Of a stretch of 57,936 nucleotides of DNA, positions 21,098 to 30,129 are shown one piece after another. How positions within the stretch are numbered: the first letter of the stretch is position 1; each line of letters starts with the position of its first letter. This DNA is from an uncultured Pseudomonadota bacterium (lineage in GTDB: Bacteria; Pseudomonadota; Gammaproteobacteria; Steroidobacterales; Steroidobacteraceae): the NCBI GenBank assembly GCA_903839465.1, contig CAIMCI010000364.1:1-57936 (forward strand), read 5' to 3'. The notes under the pieces are model-generated. The model did not search any database. It had not been told where the DNA came from and was given only the letters and a program-made list of their open reading frames with translations. A program made the position numbers and the translations under genes.

Positions 21098-22699
21098 ATG
21101 ACTGAATCCCCCACGGCCGGCGAAATCGCCCGCCGCCGCACCTTTGCGATCATTTCCCACCCGGACGCCGGCAAGACCACGCTGACCGAAAAGCTGCTGC
21201 TGTTCGGCGGCGCGATCCAGATGGCGGGTACCGTCAAGGGCCGCAAGGCCGCCCGCCACGCGACCTCCGACTGGATGCGTCTGGAGCAGCAGCGCGGGAT
21301 CTCCGTGACCTCCTCGGTCATGCAGTTCCCGTACCGCGACCGGATCGTGAACCTGCTCGATACGCCGGGCCACGAAGACTTCTCCGAGGACACCTACCGC
21401 ACGCTCACCGCGGTCGACTCGGCGCTGATGGTCATCGACTGCGCGAAGGGTGTCGAGGAGCGGACGATCAAGCTGATGGAGGTCTGCCGGCTGCGGGATA
21501 CGCCGATCATGACCTTCATCAACAAGCTCGACCGCGAGGGGCGGGATCCCATCGAGCTCTTCGACGAGATCGAGCGCGTGCTCGGCCTGCGCTGCACGCC
21601 GGTGACCTGGCCGATCGGCATGGGCCGCTCTCTGCGCGGCATCTACCACCTGATCGAGGACCGCATCTACGCCTACGAGGCCGCCGAGAAGGGCCGCGCC
21701 GGCGTCAACCTGACGATCGACGGTCTCGGCTCGCCGGCTGCCGACGAATTTCTCGGCGACATGGCCGCATCGTTTCGCGACGAGGTCGAGCTCGTGCGCG
21801 GCGCCACCGACCCGCTTGACGTGAATGCCTACCTCGCCGCCCGCCAGACGCCGGTCTTCTTCGGTTCCGCCGTCAATAACTTCGGCGTCGAGGAGCTCTT
21901 GGCCGCGTTCGTGGAGAACGCGCCCGGGCCCAGGCCCCGGGCGACGACGGTGCGCAGCGTCGCGGCCACCGAATCCGCCTTTAGCGGCTTCTGCTTCAAG
22001 ATCCAGGCCAATATGGACCCGGCCCACCGCGACCGGATCGCCTTCGTGCGGATCTGCTCGGGGCGCTACGAGCGCGGCATGAAGATGCACCATGTCAGGC
22101 TCGACAAGGACGTGCGGATCGCCGACGCCCTGACGTTCATGGCAGCCGACCGGGCCGCGGCCGAGCTTGCCTATGCGGGCGACATCATCGGCCTGCACAA
22201 CCACGGGACGATCAACATCGGCGACACGTTCACCGATGGCGAGGACCTTAACTTCACGGGCATCCCGAACTTTGCCCCGGAGCTTTTCCGGCGTGCCGTG
22301 CTCAAGGATCCGCTGCGCGCGAAGGCGCTGCAGAAGGGTCTCGGCCAGCTGTGCGAGGAAGGCGCCACGCAGCTTTTCAAGCCGCTGAAGAACAACGACC
22401 TGATCCTCGGCGCGGTCGGCCAGCTGCAGTTCGAGGTCGTGGCGTTCCGCCTTCAGGACGAGTACGGCGTGCAGTGCGTGTTCGAGCCGATCAGCGTTGC
22501 GACCGCGCGCTGGGTCAAGGTCGCCGACGCGAAGAAGCTGGACGAGTTCCGCAGCCGGGCCTACGAGAACCTGGCGATCGACCATTCGGGCGAGCTCGTC
22601 TACCTCGCGCCGTCGCGCGTGAATCTCGAACTGACGATGGAGCGCTGGCCGGACGTGTCGTTCCGCGAGACGAGGGAGACGATCGCGAGCTCCGGCTGA
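21098..22699 (+). CDS. prfC: Peptide chain release factor 3
   Basis: Translational GTPase that ejects RF1/RF2 from the ribosome after peptide release. 533 aa. G1 [10 protein letters not shown] (20-29), the switch I region [12 protein letters not shown]3 [12 protein letters not shown] and G4 NKLDRE are all intact; the C-terminal part has [16 protein letters not shown] and [17 protein letters not shown]. It follows rimI by 81 bp on the same strand, with the hexamer-like TTCGGTACCATC in between but no convincing promoter. Confidence 0.97.
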   Translation: MTESPTAGEIARRRTFAIISHPDAGKTTLTEKLLLFGGAIQMAGTVKGRKAARHATSDWMRLEQQRGISVTSSVMQFPYRDRIVNLLDTPGHEDFSEDTYRTLTAVDSALMVIDCAKGVEERTIKLMEVCRLRDTPIMTFINKLDREGRDPIELFDEIERVLGLRCTPVTWPIGMGRSLRGIYHLIEDRIYAYEAAEKGRAGVNLTIDGLGSPAADEFLGDMAASFRDEVELVRGATDPLDVNAYLAARQTPVFFGSAVNNFGVEELLAAFVENAPGPRPRATTVRSVAATESAFSGFCFKIQANMDPAHRDRIAFVRICSGRYERGMKMHHVRLDKDVRIADALTFMAADRAAAELAYAGDIIGLHNHGTINIGDTFTDGEDLNFTGIPNFAPELFRRAVLKDPLRAKALQKGLGQLCEEGATQLFKPLKNNDLILGAVGQLQFEVVAFRLQDEYGVQCVFEPISVATARWVKVADAKKLDEFRSRAYENLAIDHSGELVYLAPSRVNLELTMERWPDVSFRETRETIASSG

Positions 22700-22728
22700 C
22701 GCCGGTTCCGGCCCGGCCGTCCGCTGGA

Positions 22729-23359
<631 letters not shown>

Positions 23360-23376
<17 letters not shown>

Positions 23377-23785
23377 GCGGATCGTAGCGCTCCATGTGCA
23401 GATCGGGCCGGTTGAGTGCGGTGAAGCCATAGCGCGCGTACAGGCCGTGGGCACTGCTGGTGGCGAGTGTGAACCGACGCAGGCCGGCGAGGTCCGGGTG
23501 GGCGACGATCGCTTCCATCAGCCGGGCCGCATAGCCGCGGCCGCGGTGACCGGGCAGGACGAACACGTCCACCAGGTTGGCAAACGTCGCCCGATCCGTG
23601 ATCACGCGCGCGAAGGCGACCTGGCGGCCGGCAAGGTAGCCACCGAAGCACAGCGAATTGGCGAGGGCGCGCTCCAGCGTGGCACGCGGTATGCCGCGGG
23701 CCCACGGCGACTCGCCGCCGAGAAAGGCATGGATGGCGTCGACATCGAGCCGCCGGCTGTCGCTCGAAACGACCAGTGCTTCCAT
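23360..23785 (-). CDS. GNAT family N-acetyltransferase
   Basis: 141 aa from the ATG at 23785 (MEALVVSSDS). Single GNAT domain: the acetyl-CoA loop is LPGHRGRGYAARLM, preceded by ATFANLVDVFV, followed by RRFTLATSSAHGLYARYGF, the pattern of the small YitI/ElaA-like group (substrate unknown). The frame extends upstream to 23917, but that part is not family-like. It overlaps the TMEM175 gene and is divergent from the first DUF6644-like gene, with 125 bp between them. Confidence 0.85.
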
Positions 23786-23910
23786 GGCGTCGCTCACCGG
23801 TTGCGCGGATCCGCGCGGGCCTGTCCCGCGACCGCCAGTGTACACGGCACGCGGTTTGACAGGGACAGCCGGCAGCGCCACCCTAGCGCCGGTCGGATCC
23901 GGGAGGTCGT

Positions 23911-24405
23911 GTGGCAATCGTGGCAGGGCACTGGCTGGACGAGGTGGTCGCGGATCTGGCGGCGACTCGCCTGTCGCACCTCATGCAGGACGTCGACTGG
24001 CTGGTGCCGGCGGTCCAGACCGTGCACATCCTGTGTGTCGCGGCCGTCTTCACGGCGACGCTGATGCCCGCGCTGGCGGCGCTCGGGCTTTACGGCCGGG
24101 AGCAGTCGCTGGCAGCCGCCTACGCCAGGTTCCTGCCGACGGTGCGCTTCGGCCTGCCGGTCCTGCTGCTGACCGGTGCGCTGATGGTCGTCGCCGAACC
24201 GGACCGGGCGCTGCCGAATACGGTCTTCCAGGTCAAGATGCTGCTCGTGCTCGCTGCCGGCGGCCTGACGCTGGCCGGGGCGCGCCGCGCGCAGCGCGCG
24301 GCGCCGGCCGACGGCCTGCAGCGGGTGCTCGGCCTCGGCGCGCTGCTGCTCTGGACGCTCGTGGTCGTCGCCGGCCGCTTCATCGCCTATTCGCTGTCGC
24401 GCTGA
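23911..24405 (+). CDS. DUF6644-like membrane protein (copy 1)
   Basis: 164 aa, GTG start. Four to five membrane segments. Shared with the next gene: a His in the first helix (His39 in VQTVHILC), a helix ending LALGLYG-like before an amphipathic loop, a central LLLTGALMVV...P, an F-x-x-K segment (FQVKMLL) and the C-terminal W-T-L-V-V-V-A-G-R-F-I pattern. This looks like the DUF6644 family, function unknown; the shape resembles CopD-like or heme-binding four-helix membrane proteins. A perfect TTGACA lies at 23856-23861 upstream, but no good -10 follows at 16-18 bp. Confidence 0.72.
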   Translation: MAIVAGHWLDEVVADLAATRLSHLMQDVDWLVPAVQTVHILCVAAVFTATLMPALAALGLYGREQSLAAAYARFLPTVRFGLPVLLLTGALMVVAEPDRALPNTVFQVKMLLVLAAGGLTLAGARRAQRAAPADGLQRVLGLGALLLWTLVVVAGRFIAYSLSR

Positions 24406-24434
24406 CGGCTAAGCCAGGCCACCCAGTGAGCGCC

Positions 24435-24938
24435 ATGTCACCCGAGACACTGTTCGATGCCCTGTACCAGACGAGCCTTGCGGGGCTGATCCGCGAGAAC
24501 GATCTGGCCTTCCCCGTCATCGAGACGGTGCACGTGCTGGCAATCGCGCTGGTGGTGGGTTCGATCGCGATCGTCGACCTGCGGCTGCTCGGCATCGCCT
24601 CCCGCGAGCGCGCCTACAGCCGCGTCGCCGGCGACGTACTGCCCGTGACGTGGCTCGCCTTCGCCGTTGCGGTGCTGTCCGGTGTCCTGATGTTCATTTC
24701 CAACGCGCCGACCTACGCGCACAACCCGTACTTCAGGGCGAAGCTCGTCTGCCTCGGCCTTGCCGGGCTCAACATGGCGGTTTTCCAGGGCATCACGGGC
24801 CGCGACTGCGGGCGCTGGGACCGGTCGTTGCCGACGCCCGTGCCGGTGCGGACGGCCGCCGTGCTGTCCTTGCTGCTGTGGACGCTGATCGTCACTGCCG
24901 GCCGCTGGATCGGCTTTACGATGCTGGCCGGATACTGA
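24435..24938 (+). CDS. DUF6644-like membrane protein (copy 2)
   Basis: 167 aa from the ATG at 24435 (a GTG three codons earlier is possible). Paralogue of copy 1, 30 bp downstream of it: His33 in FPVIETVHVLAIALVVGS, LSGVLMFISNAP, FRAKLVCLGLAGL, and the C-terminal LLLWTLIVTAGRWIGF align in order with copy 1. Four to five membrane helices. No known catalytic motif. The tandem arrangement suggests a heterodimer or two subunits of one membrane complex with the exported products of the next two genes (inference). Confidence 0.75.
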   Translation: MSPETLFDALYQTSLAGLIRENDLAFPVIETVHVLAIALVVGSIAIVDLRLLGIASRERAYSRVAGDVLPVTWLAFAVAVLSGVLMFISNAPTYAHNPYFRAKLVCLGLAGLNMAVFQGITGRDCGRWDRSLPTPVPVRTAAVLSLLLWTLIVTAGRWIGFTMLAGY

Positions 24939-24971
24939 GCCCGCCCGCGGGCGGCAACGAGGAACTGCGCG

Positions 24972-25799
24972 ATGCAAAACGTCAGGGGTGTCTTTTCGGG
25001 GTTGCGCGGCCTGCTGCTGGTCGCCTTCGCGCTGGGGTCCGGCGCCGCGCTGGCCGACGGTACGATCAATCCAGCGCCGCGGGCGAAGGACTGGACCGCC
25101 CTGTCGCGACTGCCGGACTGGAGCGGAGTGTGGACCCCGTACATCACCGACCAGGACGAGCGCATCACCCGTGACCCGACACCGTGGCTGCCGGCGGTCG
25201 CCCAGCAGATCAAGGTCATGGAGCAGGCCGAGGAGGACGGCCATCCGCGCGGCCTGTTCATCGATTGCCTGCCGGAGGGGATGCCGTCGTGGATGCTGAT
25301 CACGCACAACGCCTTCGAGGTGCTGTTCACCCCGGGACGGGTGACTCTGCTCGGCGAGATGGACGGCAACCGGCTGCGCCGGATCTACACCGACGGCAGG
25401 GGCCATCCGCCGGACCCCGACCCGTCGTTCCACGGTCATTCGATCGGCCACTGGGAAGGGCAGACGCTGGTCGTCGACACCGTCGCCGTCCTGCCCCAGT
25501 CATTCATCGCCGTCGGTGAAGCGGTCGGCGTACCGAACAACGGTGACATGCACATCGTCGAGCGGATCCATCTGGCGGACCGCGACCACCTGCACGACGA
25601 GCTGACGATCACCGCGCCCCGGGTGCTCAGCAAGCCGTGGAAGACGACGCGCATCTACTTCCGCCAGCGCGCCCGCAAGTACGACATCGTCGAGGGCGTC
25701 TGCCTGCAGGGCGGCATGAGTGGCCGCGAGGACGAGCACGGCAATGCGATCTTCGTGCCCATCCCGCAGGAAGACGGCAATCCGGTTCCACCGCGCTGA
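24972..25799 (+). CDS. Exported protein with GHWEG motif, function unknown
   Basis: 275 aa with a signal peptide (hydrophobic run LLLVAFALGSGAALA, cleavage about residue 28). The mature protein is predicted soluble, with LPDWSGVW near 47, RIYTDGRGHP (137-146) and GHWEGQTLVVDT (159-170), a motif combination seen in many exported proteins of unknown function from Proteobacteria and Acidobacteria that accompany DUF6152 proteins. It is His-rich around 145-160 (GRGHPP...FHGHSIGHWEG) and around HIVERIHLADRDHLHDE. Spacing of 34 bp from copy 2 and 46 bp to DUF6152 suggests one operon. Confidence 0.72.
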   Translation: MQNVRGVFSGLRGLLLVAFALGSGAALADGTINPAPRAKDWTALSRLPDWSGVWTPYITDQDERITRDPTPWLPAVAQQIKVMEQAEEDGHPRGLFIDCLPEGMPSWMLITHNAFEVLFTPGRVTLLGEMDGNRLRRIYTDGRGHPPDPDPSFHGHSIGHWEGQTLVVDTVAVLPQSFIAVGEAVGVPNNGDMHIVERIHLADRDHLHDELTITAPRVLSKPWKTTRIYFRQRARKYDIVEGVCLQGGMSGREDEHGNAIFVPIPQEDGNPVPPR

Positions 25800-25845
25800 G
25801 CGCCCGCGGCGACGAATGACAACCCAGTCCAGGAGACATACGCCC

Positions 25846-26262
25846 ATGAAGTACCTGATCCGCCCGCTGCTCGCGGTCGTCGCCGTCGGCCTGTCGGCGG
25901 TCCCGGCCGGCGCCTTCGCGCACCACTCGTTCGCGATGTTCGACTTCACCAAGACGGTCACGATCACCGGTACGATCAAGGAATTCCAGTGGACCAACCC
26001 GCACGTGATCGTGTGGGTCAATGCCGACGCGGCGGGCAGCGAGCCCTCGGCGGTCTGGTCACTCGAACTGACGAGTCCCGGCAATCTCACGCGCACCGGC
26101 TGGGACCGCAAGGCCCTCAACAGCGGTGACAAGATCTCCGTCGACCTCAACCCGCTGCGCAACGGCAATCACGGTGGTGCGCTCGTCGCGATCCGCAACC
26201 TGACGACCGGCAAGACCTTCACGACGAATCTGCGCGAGATGGAGCGCCCCGGCCTCAACTAG
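25846..26262 (+). CDS. Exported DUF6152 protein
   Basis: 138 aa. The start ATG at 25846 follows AGGAGA by about 9 nt, so it is chosen over the longer open frame. Signal peptide cleavage is predicted at AGAFA-HHSF (25/26), which would leave His26-His27 at the mature N-terminus, followed by FAMFDFTKTVTITGTIKEF and WTNPHVIVWV (His53), the DUF6152 core. A further His109 lies in NGNHGG. The beta-rich fold and an N-terminal His recall small periplasmic copper-binding proteins, but no function is established for the family. Last gene of the four-gene cluster. Confidence 0.82.
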   Translation: MKYLIRPLLAVVAVGLSAVPAGAFAHHSFAMFDFTKTVTITGTIKEFQWTNPHVIVWVNADAAGSEPSAVWSLELTSPGNLTRTGWDRKALNSGDKISVDLNPLRNGNHGGALVAIRNLTTGKTFTTNLREMERPGLN

Positions 26263-26277
26263 GCGCCGGCCCGCGCA

Positions 26278-26306
26278 CCGCCGGCAGGGCTCCTACCAGC
26301 CGGCGG
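26278..26306. repeat. 8-bp inverted repeat between convergent genes
   Basis: CCGCCGGC (26278-26285) and GCCGGCGG (26299-26306) flank a 13-nt loop at the junction of the convergent DUF6152 and ggt genes and overlap the ggt stop codon. It could act as a bidirectional, Rho-assisted terminator hairpin; there is no T-tract, so this is weak. Confidence 0.3.
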
Positions 26307-28053
26307 CGGCGCCGTCCTTGCGGTGGTCCGATGCCGCCCGGTACACGCCGTCCACCGGTCCCGTGCCGTCGGGCGGCGCCGGATGCGCGCTCGCCGGCTG
26401 CCACCAGATGCCCTGGAAACCGCCCATGTCCTCGCCGCTGCCGGCCACCACCCTGTGGCCGCGCGCGCGCAGCTTGGCGCCGACGAGGCGTTCAAGGCCG
26501 GTCTCGAGCTCGACGGTATCGGTCGCCTGGAAGTGGCTGAAGCGCGCGGCGTCGCTCGCGGCCTGGGGGTTCGCGCCGAGGTCGAGCATGTCGACCAGGA
26601 CCTGGGCGTGGCCCTGCGCCTGCTGGCCACCGCCCATCAGGCCGTAGGCAAGGAGCGGCTGCCCGTCGCGGGTCACGAAGCCCGGGATGAGGGTGTGGAA
26701 CGGGCGCTTGCCCGGCGCGATGCGGTTGGGACTGCCGGCTTCCAGCGAGAACAGCGCCGCACGGTCGTTCAGCACGAAGCCGTAGCCGGGCACGGTGACG
26801 CCGGCGCCGAAGGTGTCGTAGATGCTGTAGATGAACGACACCATGTTGCCGAACCGATCGGCGACCGCGATGTAGACGGTACCGCCGACCGGGTCGCCGC
26901 GCCGCGGGGGCGCGTGCGCGTGCTTGAGATCGATGCGGCTGCACAGCGTCGCGGCATAGGCCTTGCTGGTCAGCCGGCCGACCGGGACCTCGACGGCATC
27001 GGGGTCGGCGTTGTGCGCGTAGAGGTCGGCATAGGCGAGCTTCTTGGCCTCTATGAGGAGCTGCCAGTAGTCGGCCGACCGCGGCCCTGCCTGGCCGAGG
27101 TCCACCGCCAGCTTCGGTGCGCATACTTCGAGGATGTTCATCATCTCGAGCACCGCAAATCCCTGGGTGTTCGGCGGCAGCTCGTGGATCCCGTAGCCGT
27201 GGTAGGTGGTCGCGATCGGTTCCACCCACGTCGCGTGGGTTGCGGCGAGGTCCTCGGCCGTGAACGTGCCGCCGAGCGCGGCCGACTTCGCCAGCAGTGC
27301 CGCGGCAATCTCGCCGCGGTAGAACGCATCGCGTCCGCCGGCCTCGATGGCGCGGAAGGCCCGCGCGAGATCCGGATTGCGGAAAATCTCGTAGGTTGCC
27401 GGTACGCGGCCGCCGACCAGGTAGGTACGGGCCGAGTCGGGATCGCTCTGCAGCACCTCGAGTCCCTGCGCCCAGTCCGAGTGGATGCGCTCGGTGACCG
27501 CAAAGCCTTCCTCGGCGAGGTGCGCCGCGGGCTCGAGCAGTTCCTTGAAGCCGAGTGTGCCGTACCGGCCGAGAAGCTCCGCCCAGCCGTCCACCGCGCC
27601 GGGGACCGTTGCCGAGTGGATGCCCGTGTGCGGCACGCGCCCGTCGCGCGACAGGGCGGCGATCCGCTCGGCCGTCGCCCCGGCCGGCGCACGGCCGCTG
27701 CCGTTCAGGCCGATGAGCCGGTGTTCCCGGGCGCTCCAGGCGAGCACGAACACATCACCGCCGATGCCGGCGCTGGCCGGCTCGACGACGTTGAGCACGG
27801 CCGCGGTCGCGACCGCGGCATCGAAGGCGTTGCCGCCGCGCTTGAGCACCGCGAGCCCGGCCTCCGCGGCCAGCGGCTGGCTGGTGGCCACGACGCCGTT
27901 GCGGGCGAGCACCTCGGAGCGGGTCTGCTCCGCCCAGCCGCTCGCCCGGTCGCCGCGTAGCGCCGCGAAGGGCGGCGTGGCGCGCGCGGCGAGCGATGCG
28001 GTGCAGAGCAGGGCAAGCGTGAGCTGGCGGGTGCGGCGGGCGGAACGTGTCAT
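26293..28053 (-). CDS. ggt: Gamma-glutamyltransferase family protein
   Basis: N-terminal nucleophile hydrolase exported to the periplasm and cleaved autocatalytically; acts on glutathione and related gamma-glutamyl compounds. 586 aa from the ATG at 28053, giving a signal peptide (MTRSARRTRQLTLALLC...). GGT segments: GGNAFDAAVATAAVLNVVEPASAGIGGD, ELPPNTQG, and the maturation site GGTVYIAVADRFGNMVSF, where Thr is the expected nucleophile. Canonical GGTs have Thr-Thr-His here; this protein has Thr-Val-Tyr, so it belongs to a divergent branch of the family whose substrate may differ. MGGGQQAQGH corresponds to the GG oxyanion site. It lies 99 bp after tgpA on the same strand. Confidence 0.88.
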   Translation of the reverse strand: MTRSARRTRQLTLALLCTASLAARATPPFAALRGDRASGWAEQTRSEVLARNGVVATSQPLAAEAGLAVLKRGGNAFDAAVATAAVLNVVEPASAGIGGDVFVLAWSAREHRLIGLNGSGRAPAGATAERIAALSRDGRVPHTGIHSATVPGAVDGWAELLGRYGTLGFKELLEPAAHLAEEGFAVTERIHSDWAQGLEVLQSDPDSARTYLVGGRVPATYEIFRNPDLARAFRAIEAGGRDAFYRGEIAAALLAKSAALGGTFTAEDLAATHATWVEPIATTYHGYGIHELPPNTQGFAVLEMMNILEVCAPKLAVDLGQAGPRSADYWQLLIEAKKLAYADLYAHNADPDAVEVPVGRLTSKAYAATLCSRIDLKHAHAPPRRGDPVGGTVYIAVADRFGNMVSFIYSIYDTFGAGVTVPGYGFVLNDRAALFSLEAGSPNRIAPGKRPFHTLIPGFVTRDGQPLLAYGLMGGGQQAQGHAQVLVDMLDLGANPQAASDAARFSHFQATDTVELETGLERLVGAKLRARGHRVVAGSGEDMGGFQGIWWQPASAHPAPPDGTGPVDGVYRAASDHRKDGAAAGW

Positions 28054-28152
28054 GCGGACTCCCCGGACTAGAGACGGCGGCAGCGTCTGCCGGCAGGTTG
28101 CGAGCTTGCGCCGCGGCGCCGGCGGGCTCAAGCGACCGGTGCGGCGGGCGGC

Positions 28153-30129
28153 TCAGGGCCGGAAGCGGCGCACCCGGCCGATGAATTCCTCGGTGTCGGC
28201 GGCGACCGGCGCGCGCTCGTAGCGGATCCTGACATAGCAGCGCACGAGCTCGTCGAAGGCCGCGCCGTCGCCGGGGCGGGCGGTGCGCACGCGGCGCGCA
28301 AAGTCGAGCGGACCCTCGGCCGGGTCGCGGGCAAGGCCGCGACGGGCGAGGCGCCGGCACGCGAGCTCCCAGGCGCGCTGCACGCGGTCGGGCCGCGGAC
28401 GGACGCGGAACGCGAGCTGCAGCGTAAGCAGGGTCAGCGCGGTCAGGGCGAAGCCGGCGCCGAGGAGTGTCGCGAGACCCGTCAGGGGGTCGCCGATCCA
28501 GCCCAGCCGGTCGAGGAGGCGCGCCTGTTGCCTGCTCGAATAGCCGAGCACCAGCCGGTCCCAGCCGGCCTTCAGCGCGTCCAGCGCGGCGCGGGATTCG
28601 AGCACCCACGCGAAGTGATGGCGGTAGCGGCGGGCCTCGGCCTCCGGCAGCGCGCCGTCGAGCCCGGCACGGATCCGCTCCGGCGCGATCGCCGCGGTCG
28701 GATCGAAACGCACCCAGCCCTCGCCGTCGAGCCAGACCTCCGCCCAGGCGTGGGCCGCGGATTGGCGCACGAGGAGAAAATTGCCGTAGGCGTTCAGGTC
28801 GCCGCCCTGGTAGCCGATCACGACCCGCGCCGGGATGCCGGCCGCGCGCATCAGCACGACGAACGCCGAGGCGTAGTGTTCGCAGAAGCCGGCGCGGCTG
28901 GTGAAGAGGAACTCGTCGACCGGATTGGGTCCGAGCGGCGGCGGTTCGAGCGTGTAGGCGAACGGCTCCGTGCGGAAGTAGCCGAGGACCCGCGCGATGT
29001 AGTCGCGCGACGTCGCGCTCCCGGCCCGCATCTCGCCGGCCAGCGCCCTGCTGCGCGGTGCGCTGCCGGACGGCAGCGACAGCGTCCGGCGCCGGGTGGT
29101 CGCATCGAGCTCACCCGTCGGCACGGCGGACGGTGGCGTGGCGCGCGCCGAGTAGCTGGTCAGCGAATCCACCTTCTGCGGCTGGCCGGCCTCGTTGTCC
29201 TGCAGCGCCAGCGTGCCGTCGGCGTCGCGCCTCGCGCGCACGCCGCTCCAGTCGACCAGCCGCTCGAGGTTGGGCAACCACGCCTGGTGACTGGGCTCGA
29301 GCTCGACGCTGTAGCGGACCGCCACCCGGGAGTCGGCCGGTTCCGCCGGTGCCAGTGTCGCGGCGAGCGCCGAACGGCGCCAGGTCTGGCCATCGAAGGC
29401 ATCCAGGGCGAGCACGCGCCAGTAACGGGAGGCGCGTTCCGGCAGCGGCCCGTCGAAGCGGACGCGGAATGCCGGCTCGTCCGACAGCGCGAGCTTGGCG
29501 ATCGCGCCGGGGTTCATTTCCTCGGCGACGCCGCTCGTCGCCTCGCTGCCGCCGCTCGGCACGGCCCAGAAGCGCCCCTCGAGGCGCGGCACGAAGATGA
29601 ACAGCACCACCGCGAGCGGCAGCCCGAGGCCGAGCAGCCTTGCCGTCTGGCGCGCCGCCGGCAGCGGCGAGGCAGCTGCCGGCCGCTGCGTCTCGAGCAG
29701 GAGCTGCACGCCAAGCCAGGTGCACGCCAGGGCGTGCGCGAGGCGCAACGGTGACGGCGCACGCAGCAGCGAGGCGAGGCTGAGGAAGAAGACGATGAAG
29801 GCGAGCGTCGCGTAGTCGCGCGGCCGTTCGGTCTCCACGACCTTGAGGGCAGCCATCGCGACCAGCAGCGAGGTTCCGGCCGTCAGGCCGTTCAGCGTCC
29901 GGAAGTTGGCAAGCACGACGACCCCGCTGCCCAGCGCGAAGACCGCGAGCACGGTGCGACGCAGGATCGGTCGCGGCTGCAGCACGCCCAGAAGGCGGGT
30001 GGCCAGCGCGACGATGAACAGCAGGCCGATCCAGGTCGGCAGCACGCCGACGTGGCCGAGCACGGCGAGGCCGAGCGCGCCGCAGGCGAGCGGCAGGTGC
30101 CGGTCGGCCGCGGACGGCGCCCGGCTCAC
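28153..30129 (-). CDS. TgpA-type membrane transglutaminase-like protein
   Basis: 658 aa, GTG start overlapping the DUF58 stop (GTGA). Five to six N-terminal membrane segments (about 10-185), a periplasmic transglutaminase-like domain with the Cys416-His460-Asp476 triad (RAGFCEHYASAF, SAAHAWAEVW, WVRFDPTAA), one membrane segment near 550-572, and a C-terminal cytoplasmic DUF4129-like tail. TgpA-like proteins are associated with the MoxR-DUF58 pair and have been found important for viability in Pseudomonas aeruginosa; the physiological substrate is unknown. Confidence 0.93.
   Translation of the reverse strand: MSRAPSAADRHLPLACGALGLAVLGHVGVLPTWIGLLFIVALATRLLGVLQPRPILRRTVLAVFALGSGVVVLANFRTLNGLTAGTSLLVAMAALKVVETERPRDYATLAFIVFFLSLASLLRAPSPLRLAHALACTWLGVQLLLETQRPAAASPLPAARQTARLLGLGLPLAVVLFIFVPRLEGRFWAVPSGGSEATSGVAEEMNPGAIAKLALSDEPAFRVRFDGPLPERASRYWRVLALDAFDGQTWRRSALAATLAPAEPADSRVAVRYSVELEPSHQAWLPNLERLVDWSGVRARRDADGTLALQDNEAGQPQKVDSLTSYSARATPPSAVPTGELDATTRRRTLSLPSGSAPRSRALAGEMRAGSATSRDYIARVLGYFRTEPFAYTLEPPPLGPNPVDEFLFTSRAGFCEHYASAFVVLMRAAGIPARVVIGYQGGDLNAYGNFLLVRQSAAHAWAEVWLDGEGWVRFDPTAAIAPERIRAGLDGALPEAEARRYRHHFAWVLESRAALDALKAGWDRLVLGYSSRQQARLLDRLGWIGDPLTGLATLLGAGFALTALTLLTLQLAFRVRPRPDRVQRAWELACRRLARRGLARDPAEGPLDFARRVRTARPGDGAAFDELVRCYVRIRYERAPVAADTEEFIGRVRRFRP

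Noticed and set aside
23856-23890. Promoter with perfect TTGACA before the first DUF6644-like gene
   Set aside because: No acceptable -10 at 16-18 bp (CACCCT, CCACCC), so it is mentioned but not annotated.
26323-27960. 545-residue plus-strand frame antisense to ggt
   Set aside because: No motif, and it crosses the catalytic region of a well-supported gene on the other strand.
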